DNA of 64,000 nucleotides from positions 186,001 through 250,000 of the forward strand of contig NZ_FMXQ01000006.1 in NCBI RefSeq assembly GCF_900104485.1. Reading direction: 5' to 3'. Shown here one piece after another: positions 34,748 to 44,013 of this stretch. The stretch's first letter is position 1; each line of letters begins with the position of its first letter. The DNA comes from Bauldia litoralis (GTDB taxonomy: Bacteria > Pseudomonadota > Alphaproteobacteria > Rhizobiales > Kaistiaceae). Under the pieces are notes generated by a model. It searched no databases. It saw only the letters and a list, made by a program, of their open reading frames with translations, and had not been told where the DNA came from. A program made the position numbers and the translations under genes.

Positions 34748-35809
34748 TCAATGTGGTGGCGGTGGGCTTGCTGACGCTCGTTTCGTCAGGGTGGCTTCCC
34801 AGAGGACCTGGGAATTCGCGGGTTCGGCGCCATGGATGAGCGCCAGCAGCATACGGGCGACCTCGCGTCCGGCGCGGTGGCTCGACTGGGACATGGTGGT
34901 GAGGGGCGGATGGGCGGCAAGCCCGAAGGGAAGGCCGTCATAGCCGATCACCGAGACGTCGACCCCGGGCCTGAGGCCGGCGCCCGAGATCGCCCGCATG
35001 GCGCCAAGCGCCACGGCGTCCGTGACACAGACCACGGCGGTCGGCGGCGCGGGCAGGGACAGCATCGCGGTCATCGCCTCGTCGGCGGCGACGCCGTCGG
35101 CGATGCCCTCGGCGACGAAGCCGGCAGGCACCGGAAGCTCGGCATCCTCCATTGCGCGCCGGTAGCCGAGATGGCGGAAGTGGGCGAAGTTGAAGCTCAT
35201 GTCACCGCCGATATGGGCGATGCGCCGGTGGCCAAGCTCGACGAGGTAGCGCACCGCGTCGACGAAGGCCTTCTCGTTGTCGATATCGAGCCAGGCGTAG
35301 TCGGCGCAATCCTCGGTGCGGCCGTGGACGACGAAGGGGAGGCCGAGTTCGCGAAGATGGTCGACGCGGGCATCCTTGCGGCGGGTGCGCGTCAGGATGA
35401 AGCCGCCGACCTTGCCGGTGCGGGCGAGGCGGTCGATCACTTCCGGTTCGTCATGGCCATCGGGAACCGCCGCGACGATCAGGTCCCAATCGCTGTCGGC
35501 GAGTTCCATGGCGACGCCGTCGAGCATTTCGGCGAGGAACGGATCGGAGAAATGGCCGGCCCGTTGCGGAAGGACGAAACCGACCGTCTCGACCACGCCG
35601 CGGGCGAGGCGGCGGGCGGCGGAGGAGGGGCTGTAGCCGAGGGTCCGGGCGGCGTCGATGACGCGCTCCCGGGTCTTGCCCGCAACATCGGGATAACCGT
35701 TCAGCGCCCGCGAGACGGTGCCCTCGGAAAGGCCGAGGTGTTCAGCGAGGCGGGCGATGGACATGCCCTGGTTTCGGCGCGGCTTGCGCTGCAACGCGTT
35801 TTCTCCCAT
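34748..35809 (-). CDS. LacI-family transcriptional regulator
   Basis: A 353-residue regulator. The N-terminal helix-turn-helix is MSIARLAEHLGLSEGTVSRA, with the hinge helix at GYSPSSAARRLARG. A periplasmic-binding-like effector domain follows, with GFVLPQRAGHFSDPFLAEML and the GYDGLPFGLAAHPPLTT segment. Its first codon is ATG at 35809; a start at the internal Met (35764), directly before the HTH, is also possible. It heads the glycoside importer operon, and two palindromes 36-51 and 69-82 bases upstream of its ATG are likely its operators, so it should repress itself and the operon until a glycoside-derived ligand is present. Confidence 0.9.
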   Translation of the reverse strand: MGENALQRKPRRNQGMSIARLAEHLGLSEGTVSRALNGYPDVAGKTRERVIDAARTLGYSPSSAARRLARGVVETVGFVLPQRAGHFSDPFLAEMLDGVAMELADSDWDLIVAAVPDGHDEPEVIDRLARTGKVGGFILTRTRRKDARVDHLRELGLPFVVHGRTEDCADYAWLDIDNEKAFVDAVRYLVELGHRRIAHIGGDMSFNFAHFRHLGYRRAMEDAELPVPAGFVAEGIADGVAADEAMTAMLSLPAPPTAVVCVTDAVALGAMRAISGAGLRPGVDVSVIGYDGLPFGLAAHPPLTTMSQSSHRAGREVARMLLALIHGAEPANSQVLWEATLTKRASASPPPPH

Positions 35810-35844
35810 CGGCGGCCGGCTCGTTGGTGGCGCGGCCTTTCCGT

Positions 35845-35860
35845 CCGAAAGCGCTTTCGG
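35845..35860 (-). promoter_or_regulatory. LacI-family operator, proximal copy
   Basis: A perfect 16-base palindrome, CCGAAAGCGCTTTCGG, of the shape typical for LacI/GalR operators (central CG, 'AAGCGCTT' core). It lies 36 bases upstream of the lacI-type start. Confidence 0.85.
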
Positions 35861-35877
35861 TGCTGCTGAAGGCTAAG

Positions 35878-35891
35878 CGAAAGCGCTTTCG
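35878..35891 (-). promoter_or_regulatory. LacI-family operator, distal copy
   Basis: A second perfect palindrome with the same core, CGAAAGCGCTTTCG. The two centres are 32 bases apart, about three helical turns, so two dimers would bind on the same DNA face. Confidence 0.85.
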
Positions 35892-35934
35892 GTTGTCAAA
35901 CCGACAGAGAAAGCTCGCGGAAGATCCCGGACGT

Positions 35935-36864
35935 TCAGCGGTGCTGGATGAGACTTTTCAACGTCCAGTGGACCGTCTCCGCGCCGGTCGCGTAGTCCGT
36001 GCGGGTGGCTTTGGAGAGGACAGCGATGATACCCGCATTGACGATCCAGCCGTCGCCGCGCGGAAAATCGCTCGCCAGAAAGCCCTGGATCGATGCTGTC
36101 TCCGACTGAATGCGGAAGGTTCCGAGCGCCTCATCGAGACTGACCAGTCGTCCTTCGATGTCAGTGTCCTCGATGAGTTCGTCGCTCGCCGCTTCGATGG
36201 CCCGGCGGAGGGCGGTTGCGTCGCGAAGCGTGGTCACGGTCGTTGTGGCGCGGGCCTTGGTCTTCTGCCAGCCAATCGTCGTCCGGAGTCCGTGCTCGAT
36301 GCTGTTGGTTGCCCACGCAGACAGCTTTGTGATCGGTGCGATGCCGGTGCGCGGCGCGAAGTGACGAAACTCGACGACCGAGCGGAGGTGGAACAGGGCG
36401 AATACCAGTTCGAAGGTCAGATCGAGATCGCTTCGGATCGCCAGCAGCCGGTCATTGGGAATCGATAGCGACATGGTCGGCGAGTCCGTCGGGGCCGCGG
36501 CGAAATGCAACGCTGAGAGCGCGGCGTTTTCGCCGGTTGGGGCGTAGCGACGCTTGGGCCTATCCCGGATGGCGTCAAAGACCGCGGTAATCACCTCCTG
36601 GAAGAGCACGAGGGACTGCGCCGACGCGGCTGCCGCTGCGACGTCGCCATCTTCGCGTTCGACCCGATAGCGAATGAGATCGAGTTGTCCGATCCGCAAT
36701 TGCGCGTCGAGTTGCCGCTCAAGATCGCGGCGGCGCTTGGCTATGGCGTCGATATTGACCCGGAGAACCCTGTCGTCATTGGCGCCGCCGGCGAGGGTGT
36801 GCAGTTCCTGAAGCGTGAGGTCGGTATCGCGCAGGTCGATGAGAATGTCGGAAAGGGAGTTCAT
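35935..36864 (-). CDS. Unknown protein coupled to DUF6932-like gene
   Basis: A 309-residue protein of no family I can name. It begins with a helical segment (LIDLRDTDLTLQELHTLAGG), then basic helices (AIAKRRRDLERQLDAQLRIG). The C-terminal half has FALFHLRSVVEFRHFAPRTG and a VTTLRDATALRRAIEAASDE helix. No membrane segment, signal peptide or obvious catalytic motif is seen. The start is the ATG at 36862-36864, overlapping the stop of the upstream gene by 4 bases (ATGA), so the two are translated together. It ends 44 bases before the distal LacI operator. The pair resembles a two-component effector unit, but nothing in the sequence proves a function. Confidence 0.6.
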   Translation of the reverse strand: MNSLSDILIDLRDTDLTLQELHTLAGGANDDRVLRVNIDAIAKRRRDLERQLDAQLRIGQLDLIRYRVEREDGDVAAAAASAQSLVLFQEVITAVFDAIRDRPKRRYAPTGENAALSALHFAAAPTDSPTMSLSIPNDRLLAIRSDLDLTFELVFALFHLRSVVEFRHFAPRTGIAPITKLSAWATNSIEHGLRTTIGWQKTKARATTTVTTLRDATALRRAIEAASDELIEDTDIEGRLVSLDEALGTFRIQSETASIQGFLASDFPRGDGWIVNAGIIAVLSKATRTDYATGAETVHWTLKSLIQHR

Positions 36865-37349
36865 GACCGAGCCAGCGAAGGGACCAGGAGTTCGGCAATC
36901 CCCCTCGATTTTCGCCCGCGGTCGAACCGGCATTGACGCATCCAGTAGGTCTGCATCAGCTCGTAGTCGTCGCGGTCGGCGTCGATCACCATGCCGTAGT
37001 TGTCGCAGTGATACTGCTGATAGAGAGACTCCGTCCGGAACCAGTCGAAGAATTCGCGCTGGTCGGCCGAAAGCCCGAGAAAGACCGACTCGACGAGAAC
37101 CAGGGTGGCAGAAAAGTCGCCCGGGTCGGGTTCTTCGGTGAGCAGGCCGCCATTGATCCAGAGCCGGGCCGGGATGCTGGCGCGGTTAATCAGCGAGACA
37201 ACAGTCGTCAGCGTGTTCATCAACCGGGGGCGGGACGTCGATGTGGGAAAATACTCGACGCAAAGCCGGTCCAGGGCCTTCAGATCTGTCTGGTGAAACC
37301 CCATGGGAAGCAGCGCCGGAAACGACTTTTCATGCGCCAATGTAGTCAC
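36861..37349 (-). CDS. DUF6932-like small protein
   Basis: A 162-residue protein that I match tentatively to the DUF6932 family by 'ARLWINGGLLTEEPDPGDFS', which resembles the W-[IV]-[DN]-G-S-[FL]-[VL]-T-x-K-x-x-P-x-D motif of that group, whose members look like divergent nucleotidyltransferases. Here Gly replaces the usual Ser, and the second acidic pair is reduced (Asp-Phe-Ser instead of Asp-x-Asp), so catalysis may be lost. The GTG start at 37349 has a G-rich stretch upstream; an ATG at 37304 is an alternative. It is the first gene of a two-gene unit whose overlap is ATGA. Confidence 0.55.
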   Translation of the reverse strand: MTTLAHEKSFPALLPMGFHQTDLKALDRLCVEYFPTSTSRPRLMNTLTTVVSLINRASIPARLWINGGLLTEEPDPGDFSATLVLVESVFLGLSADQREFFDWFRTESLYQQYHCDNYGMVIDADRDDYELMQTYWMRQCRFDRGRKSRGIAELLVPSLARS

Positions 37350-37467
37350 GGAACCCCCATTCCGGTCGCCTTCGACCGTCGTCCATGCACACCGCTCCTC
37401 TTCAATAGCGACAATTCATGACGAAGTTAATGCGAGCCGCTTGATGTCACGGATGAACTTCCGCCCT

Positions 37468-37497
37468 GCCGGCACAATTCGCGATGGAATTGCCGGC
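37468..37497. repeat. Hairpin in gene-poor segment before pcaG remnant
   Basis: GCCGG-CA-CAATTC (37468-37480) pairs with GAATTGCCGGC (37487-37497) apart from a two-base bulge; the loop is 6 bases. No T-run follows on either strand. It sits in the otherwise featureless stretch 37350-37519, which also holds the promoter of the DUF6932-like unit. Confidence 0.4.
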
Positions 37498-37519
37498 GTA
37501 AGATTCCGCGATTCCCGAT

Positions 37520-37678
37520 TCAGGCTTCGAAGAACGCCGTCTCGTCCTCGAAGGAGATACGGGTGAACGGACGCCGGTTCACGCCGCGGGCGAAGAGGCC
37601 GATGCGCGGCGCTTGATCGCAGCCGTCCGGACTCGGCATCTTGCCCCGCTTGACGGTCGTGAAGTGATGGACCCTATA
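37520..37678 (-). pseudogene. pcaG 3'-end remnant with internal deletion
   Basis: The last 52 codons of this frame match the end of the intact pcaG at 38658-39245: DQAP, GLFARGVNRR, FTRI, FEDE and a final FFEA. Two codons (Asn-Val) are missing before GLFARG, and 45 codons are missing between FEDE and T-x-FFEA, a clean 135-base in-frame deletion between short shared runs (TCCTC). Upstream of codon 1 the homology stops abruptly and no start is present. It is therefore a broken duplicate, and together with the real pcaG it flanks the deacetylase gene. Confidence 0.85.
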
Positions 37679-37773
37679 GTGGGATGCTAAACGCAAGGGG
37701 ATCCCGGGATGCGAAGTCCGACTCCAGGCAATGATATATTGCACGTTGCCGGGCAGCGGGGAGCCGGCGCGGC

Positions 37774-38694
37774 GTGACGCTTCCCCATCACGGTCGTTTT
37801 CCATACCAGCCGATCGATCGCGGTTCGGGTATGCCGTGGCCGAACGGCACCAACCTCGCCGTCTATATCGGATTGAATCTCGAACACTTCGCGTTCGGTG
37901 AGGGGCTCGGCGCGGAACTGGCGCCCGGCGGGCCACAGCCGGATGTGCTGAACTACGCCTGGCGAGAATACGGCAACCGGGTCGGCGTCTGGCGGATGAT
38001 CGAGATGCTCGATGCGCTGTCGCTCCCCACAACCGCGCTCATCAATTCCAGCATACTCGACCATTGTCCGGAGGTGGCCGTCGCCCTGGCTTCCCGGGGT
38101 GACGAAATCGCCGGCCACGGCCACACCAATTCCGACCGCCAATCGACAATGAGCGAGGCGGAGGAAATGGCGATGATCGCGGAGGCGACTGGACGGATTG
38201 CGCGGCATTTTGAGTTGCCGCCGACGGGCTGGCTCGGTCCGTGGATCGCCGAAAGCCGCGTGACGCCGGATTTGCTGAAAGAAGCCGGGTATACCTACAT
38301 GCTCGACTGGTGCCATGACGACCAGCCGACCTGGTTCACGACAAGGGCAGGGCCGTTCCTCTCGGTTCCCTATCCGCAGGAGATCAACGACATCCCGGCG
38401 ATTGCGGTGCGCCGGACAAACGCGTCCGACTTCGCCAACATGATCATCGATCAGTTCGACGAGATGCTGGAACAATCGAGGACGATGCCCCTGGTCATGG
38501 GAATCGCGCTCCACCCTTATATCGTCGGGCAGCCGTTCCGATTGAAGCACCTGAGGCGGGCGCTGGAGCATATCGCCGCGCGCCGCGATGCCGTGTGGAT
38601 CACGACTGCCGGCGCTATCGCGGAGCACTGGGCCGGAGCGAACCCGGCCGACGGATCTCACGCTTCGAAAAACACCGTCTCGTCCTCTCCCTGA
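37774..38694 (+). CDS. Polysaccharide deacetylase family protein (allantoinase/PuuE-like)
   Basis: A 306-residue NodB-fold hydrolase. Conserved segments are LAVYIGLNLEHFAFGEG, VGVWRMIEMLDAL, then GDEIAGHGHTNSDRQ with the paired metal histidines (near residues 114-116), GPWIAESRVTPDLLKEAGY and, near the end, MGIALHPYIVGQPFRLKHL. This is the PuuE/allantoinase-like subgroup acting on small amides or ureides rather than chitin. The GTG start has GGGGAG about 11 bases upstream. Its last 12 codons run into the 3' end of pcaG on the other strand (37 bases of overlap), and the tail after EHWAGAN looks acquired. It lies between two copies of pcaG 3' sequence. Confidence 0.82.
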   Translation: MTLPHHGRFPYQPIDRGSGMPWPNGTNLAVYIGLNLEHFAFGEGLGAELAPGGPQPDVLNYAWREYGNRVGVWRMIEMLDALSLPTTALINSSILDHCPEVAVALASRGDEIAGHGHTNSDRQSTMSEAEEMAMIAEATGRIARHFELPPTGWLGPWIAESRVTPDLLKEAGYTYMLDWCHDDQPTWFTTRAGPFLSVPYPQEINDIPAIAVRRTNASDFANMIIDQFDEMLEQSRTMPLVMGIALHPYIVGQPFRLKHLRRALEHIAARRDAVWITTAGAIAEHWAGANPADGSHASKNTVSSSP

Positions 38695-39245
38695 AGGCGG
38701 ATATCGAGGACGTAGCGCGGGAGTCCATTCTCGGTCCCGTCGCGGCGGGCGATCAGGGTGGCGCGCCGTTCGTCAGGGACGAGGGCCAGAACCGCGTCGG
38801 TCTGGTTGGTGCTCTCATCCTCGAAGTAGATGCGCGTGAAGAGGCGCCGGTTCACGCCACGGGCGAAGAGGCCGACATTGATGTGTGGCGCCTGATCGCT
38901 GCCCTCGGGACCCGTTATCCTGCCGGGTTTGACGGTACTGAAGCGGTAAATGCCTTCAAGCGTCTCGGAGCGGCCGAAGCCCTTGAAACGGGTGTTAGCG
39001 AGGGCCTCCGAAACGCCCGGATAACGCCCTTCGCCATCGGCTTGCCAGATCTCGATCATCGCGTCCGGGACGAGATCGCCGCCGCCGTCGAAGACCCTGC
39101 CGGTGACGACGATCGGCTGGCCAACAGCGTCGTCGGTCCGCAGGTCGTTGCCGGCGAGTGCGGCATAATCGTAGGCCGTCGGCGTCAGCGCATAGGCAAA
39201 GAACGGTCCGATCGTCTGCGACGGCATCAATCCATGATCGCTCAT
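38658..39245 (-). CDS. pcaG: Protocatechuate 3,4-dioxygenase alpha subunit
   Basis: A 195-residue subunit of the intradiol dioxygenase that opens protocatechuate to 3-carboxy-cis,cis-muconate. SQTIGPFFAYALTP, IEIWQADGEGRYP, FSTVKPG, HINVGLFARGVNRRLFTRIY and the final FFEA are typical of PcaG. As expected for the alpha subunit, the iron ligands found in PcaH are not all conserved. ATG at 39245 overlaps the PcaH stop (TGATG). It is the last gene of the aromatic operon; its 3' end overlaps the convergent deacetylase gene. Confidence 0.95.
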   Translation of the reverse strand: MSDHGLMPSQTIGPFFAYALTPTAYDYAALAGNDLRTDDAVGQPIVVTGRVFDGGGDLVPDAMIEIWQADGEGRYPGVSEALANTRFKGFGRSETLEGIYRFSTVKPGRITGPEGSDQAPHINVGLFARGVNRRLFTRIYFEDESTNQTDAVLALVPDERRATLIARRDGTENGLPRYVLDIRLQGEDETVFFEA

Positions 39246-39949
39246 CACTCGGAATCCTCGAAGGGCGTCGCGGCGCGGCCGCGCAGCACGATGTCGAAAC
39301 GGTAGCCGAGCGCCCACTCCGACTCCGTGGTGTCGAAATCGAATGTCGAGATCATCCGCTGGCGGGCCTTCTCGTCGCTTACCGAATTGAAGATCGGGTC
39401 GAAGGGGAAGAGGGGATCGCCGGGGAAATACATCTGGGTGATGACCCGGGTGAGAAAACTCGGGCCGAAGAGCGAGAAGTGGATGTGGGCCGGCCGCCAT
39501 GCGTTGTGGTGGTTCTTCCACGGATAGGCGCCGGGCTTGACGGTGGTGAAGGTGTAGCGCCCGGCATCGTCGGTGAGGCAGCGGCCGGCGCCGGAGAAGT
39601 TGGGGTCGAGCGGTGCCGGATGCTGGTCGCGGACGTGGACGTAACGGCCAGCGGCGTTGGCCTGCCAGATCTCCAGGAGGGTGTTCGGCAGCGGCCGGCC
39701 GTCTTCATCCATGACGCGACCGGAGACGATGATCCGCTCGCCCAGCGGTTCGCCGGAATGCTGACGGGTAAGGTCGCTGTCAGTCGGCAGGACGCTTTCC
39801 TGACCGTAGACCGGACCGCTCAGCTCCGAGATGGTTGGATCGAGGCCGATCAGCGGACGCTTCGGGGAGCGCAGGATGGTCGACTTGTAGTCGGGGGTGA
39901 GCGCCTGCGGCTCGGAGGCAAGGCTCTCGCGCGGATACTGCATGGTCAT
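39245..39949 (-). CDS. pcaH: Protocatechuate 3,4-dioxygenase beta subunit
   Basis: A 234-residue subunit that carries the non-heme Fe(III) site. The iron ligands are recognisable as the Tyr in AAGRYVHVRD, the Tyr in GAYPWKNHHN and the two His in WRPAHIHFSLFG. The start is the ATG at 39949, with GGGAGGA 6 bases upstream; a second ATG lies two codons on. It follows pcaF by 23 bases and overlaps pcaG, with which it forms the (alpha-beta-Fe) protomer. Confidence 0.95.
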   Translation of the reverse strand: MTMQYPRESLASEPQALTPDYKSTILRSPKRPLIGLDPTISELSGPVYGQESVLPTDSDLTRQHSGEPLGERIIVSGRVMDEDGRPLPNTLLEIWQANAAGRYVHVRDQHPAPLDPNFSGAGRCLTDDAGRYTFTTVKPGAYPWKNHHNAWRPAHIHFSLFGPSFLTRVITQMYFPGDPLFPFDPIFNSVSDEKARQRMISTFDFDTTESEWALGYRFDIVLRGRAATPFEDSE

Positions 39950-39972
39950 TGGATGTCCTCCCGCAGAGTTTT

Positions 39973-41177
<1,205 letters not shown>

Positions 41178-41181
<4 letters not shown>

Positions 41182-41957
41182 GCGTCTTCGCCTCCATGGG
41201 CGCGGCGGGTGCGGTCGTGGAGTTCGCGCAGGACGGCGAGTTCCTCCTCAGTGGGGGGTGGCGTCTCCTCGGGAACGGCGACGAAGCGCAAGTCCCAGCC
41301 GCAGTTCTCGCGCAGCTGGTCGCGGGTGACGCCGGGATGCAGCGAAACGACCGACATCTCGCTTGTCTCCTGGTCCGGCTCCAGCACGCAAAGGTCGGTG
41401 ATCAGTCGGGTGGGGCCTTTGGTGCAGACTCCGAGCGCTTCGCGGCTGCCCTTGCCGGTGCCGTGGCCGAGCGAGGTGACGAAGGGGAGCTTGGCAACGA
41501 AACCGCGTCTGGACATCGCCATGGTGATGAAGATCTCGCCGCAATGGACGGCGATCTCCGGCGCACCGCCACCGCCCGGCAGCCGGACCTTTGGGTTGTC
41601 ATAAGCGCCGACGACAGTGGTGTTGAGGTTGGCGAAACGATCGATCTGGGCGCCTCCGAGGAAACCGACAGTCACCCGGCCGCCCTGCAGCCAGTAGCGA
41701 AACATTTCCGGCACGGAGACGGTGGTCAGCGCCGTCTCGCAAAGCTCACCATCGCCGATCGACAGCGGCAGGACCTCCGGTCGCGTGTCGATGGTGCCGG
41801 ACTCGTAGATCAGGGTGATGCCCGGTGCGTGGGTCAGGCGGGCGAGATTGCAGGCGGCGGACGGCGCGCCGATGCCGACGAAGCAGACATCGTCGTTGCG
41901 CAGCGCCCGGGCGGCGACGACAGTCATGATCTCGGTCGGGGTGTAGGGTTCGGTCAT
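41178..41957 (-). CDS. pcaJ: 3-oxoadipate CoA-transferase subunit B
   Basis: A 259-residue family I CoA-transferase beta chain. The active-site glutamate lies in LIYESGTIDTRPE (near residue 51). GIGAPSAACNLARL precedes it, and FLGGAQIDRFANLNTT follows. It belongs to the glutaconate-transferase-like subclass often found in alphaproteobacterial pca clusters, which is why the chain is longer than Pseudomonas PcaJ. The start is the ATG at 41957, 2 bases after subunit A's stop. With PcaI it moves CoA from succinyl-CoA to 3-oxoadipate. Confidence 0.9.
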
Positions 41958-41959
41958 GG

Positions 41960-42808
41960 TCAGGCAGCCCGCGCCGCGTATTGTCGGAAATCGTCCGGGC
42001 CCTTTTCCAGCACGTTCTCCCGCATCCATGCGCGGAACGTGTCGCGGTCGCGGGCGATGGCGTCCCAGGCCTTGTAGAAGGCGTTGGCGCGCTTGTAGTA
42101 GCCGTGGGCGTAGGACGGGTAGGCGCCGCCGGGGACCAAGGCGATGGCGGTCACGGTCCAGGCCGGCAGGATGACGGCATTCGGCGAACGCGGGCCGAAG
42201 TCGTCGACGATTTCCTCGACCGTGACGATCGAGCGTCGGGCGGCGAGCACCGCTTCCTTCTGGGCGCCGACGATACCCTCAAGCAGGACGTTGCCGGCGC
42301 GATCGGCGCGCAGCGCATGGATGACCGCGACATCGGGTCGGAGGGCCGGGACAGTCGCCAATATCTCGCCGGTATAGGGGCAGGTGACCGAGCCGATCCT
42401 TGGATTGACCTTCGGCAGGTCGACGCCGATGTAGCCGCGGAACATGGCGAAGGGCAGGTTGGCGGCGCCCGCCTCATAGGCATTGGCCATCGCGGCGTGG
42501 GAATGTTCCTCGATCGCCAGCGGCCGGGGCCATTCGTTTTCGACCGCGTCGCGCATGCGGTGCAGCGAGCCGACGCCGGGATTGCCGCCCCAGGAGAAGA
42601 CCAGCTTGTCGACGGCGCCCATGCCGATCAACTGGTCGTAGATCAGGTCTGGGGTCATGCGGCTGACGGTCAGGTCCTTGCGACCCTGGCGGATGACCTC
42701 ATGGCCGGCGGCAAAAGGGATGAGGTGGGTGAAGCCCTCCATCGCGACGAAATCGCCGTCGCCGATGTTGCCCTCGACCGCGTCCTGCAATGAGAGGAAT
42801 TCTGCCAA
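41960..42808 (-). CDS. pcaI: 3-oxoadipate CoA-transferase subunit A
   Basis: A 282-residue CoA-transferase alpha chain: SLQDAVEGNIGDGDFVAMEG, SWGGNPGVGSLHRMRDAVEN, PFAMFRGYIGVDL and AIHAL-type segments (AVIHALRADRAGNVLLEG) match the GctA-like subclass that pairs with the beta chain next to it. The start is TTG at 42806-42808 with GGGAG about 8 bases upstream; no ATG is available at the same place. It follows the PcaD-PcaC fusion by 11 bases. Confidence 0.9.
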   Translation of the reverse strand: MAEFLSLQDAVEGNIGDGDFVAMEGFTHLIPFAAGHEVIRQGRKDLTVSRMTPDLIYDQLIGMGAVDKLVFSWGGNPGVGSLHRMRDAVENEWPRPLAIEEHSHAAMANAYEAGAANLPFAMFRGYIGVDLPKVNPRIGSVTCPYTGEILATVPALRPDVAVIHALRADRAGNVLLEGIVGAQKEAVLAARRSIVTVEEIVDDFGPRSPNAVILPAWTVTAIALVPGGAYPSYAHGYYKRANAFYKAWDAIARDRDTFRAWMRENVLEKGPDDFRQYAARAA

Positions 42809-42819
42809 GAGACGGCTCC

Positions 42820-44010
42820 CTAGTCCGATCGCGCTTCGAAAGCGGCGATCTCGTCACCGAGTTCGTCGCGCACCCAGCGGATCGCGGCATTGCCGGCCGG
42901 AATGCCGGCATAGATGCCCGTCTGGAGGATCATCGCGCGCAGTTCCTCAAGGCTCACGCCATTACCGAGCGCCGGCTTCAGGTGGATCTTGAACTCCTCC
43001 TCGCGGTGAAGGGCGACCATCATCGCCAGTGTCAGCAGCGAGCGGGTCTTGCGTGGCAGCGTCGGGTCTCCCCACACGTCGTTCCAGGCGTGGCGGGTGA
43101 TGAAGTCCTGCCACGGCATGGCGAAGGCGCCGGCCCGCGCCAGCGACCGTTCGACATAGGCATCGCCGAGCACCTCGCGACGGGTCGCCAGCCCCCGCAC
43201 GAAGGCGCTGTTCGGCGCGTCCGGCTCGTGGCGGGCGAGGAAGGCGGCGAGCTGCGCGGTGACGGCGTCGGGGCTCTCGACCGAGACGATATGCGAGGCG
43301 TCGGGGAGCACCACCATCTCCGCGTGGGGGATCCGCTGGCGGAGGTCCTCCGACATGGCCGGCGGCGTTGCCGGATCGTCCGCACCGACGACGATCAGCG
43401 TCGGGGCGGCAATCGCGCCGATGCGTTCGCGAAGGTCCATGCCGCCGATCGCCTCGCAACAGCGGGCATAGCCGGCGACATCCGTGGCGGCGAAGCGCTG
43501 TCGGAAGCCGTCGATGATGGCCGGCTCGCGATCGATGAAATCGGGCGTGAACCAGCGCGGGATGACGGCGTCGAAGACCGAGGCCATGCCATCGGCGCGG
43601 ACGGTTGCGGCGCGGGTCGCCCAAAATTCACGGGTCGGCAGGAGGGCGGTGGTGGACACCAGCATCAGGCTCTTCACCCGCTCCGGATGGGCGACGGCGA
43701 AGGCCTGGCCGAGCATGCCGCCGATCGACAGGCCGGTGATGTGGGCTCTTTCGATCTCAAGCGCGTCGAGCAGACCGCCGAGATCGGCGGCGAGGTCGTC
43801 GATGTTGGTTGGCACATCGACCGCCGCCGACCGGCCGTGACCGCGAATGTCGTAGCGGATGCAACGGTATCGGTCGCCGAGGGCGGCGACCTGGGCTTCC
43901 CAGATTTCGAGCGAGCAGCCGACCGAATGGGCGAAGACCACCACCGGCGCATTGGCGGGGCCGCTGCTCTCGTAGAAATGTTCGATGCCGTTGGCGAGAA
44001 GGGTCGGCAC
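42820..44010 (-). CDS. pcaL: Fused 3-oxoadipate enol-lactonase and 4-carboxymuconolactone decarboxylase (PcaD-PcaC)
   Basis: A 396-residue bifunctional enzyme. Residues about 1-260 are an alpha/beta hydrolase with nucleophile elbow GLSIGGMLG (near residue 95) and catalytic His in DASHIVS. Residues about 270-396 are the carboxymuconolactone decarboxylase domain: FITRHAWNDVWGDPTLPRKT, the catalytic-region HREEEFKIHLKPAL and GIYAGIPAGNAA. It carries out two successive steps from 4-carboxymuconolactone to 3-oxoadipate. The same order of domains occurs in actinobacterial PcaL. It starts 3 bases after the pcaB stop. Confidence 0.93.
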   Translation of the reverse strand: MPTLLANGIEHFYESSGPANAPVVVFAHSVGCSLEIWEAQVAALGDRYRCIRYDIRGHGRSAAVDVPTNIDDLAADLGGLLDALEIERAHITGLSIGGMLGQAFAVAHPERVKSLMLVSTTALLPTREFWATRAATVRADGMASVFDAVIPRWFTPDFIDREPAIIDGFRQRFAATDVAGYARCCEAIGGMDLRERIGAIAAPTLIVVGADDPATPPAMSEDLRQRIPHAEMVVLPDASHIVSVESPDAVTAQLAAFLARHEPDAPNSAFVRGLATRREVLGDAYVERSLARAGAFAMPWQDFITRHAWNDVWGDPTLPRKTRSLLTLAMMVALHREEEFKIHLKPALGNGVSLEELRAMILQTGIYAGIPAGNAAIRWVRDELGDEIAAFEARSD

Positions 44011-44013
44011 GGG

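Noticed and set aside
37520-38032. 170-codon ORF ending in pcaG-like sequence as a functional gene
   Set aside because: Only the last 52 codons match PcaG; the front part is antisense to the deacetylase and Arg/Ser-rich.
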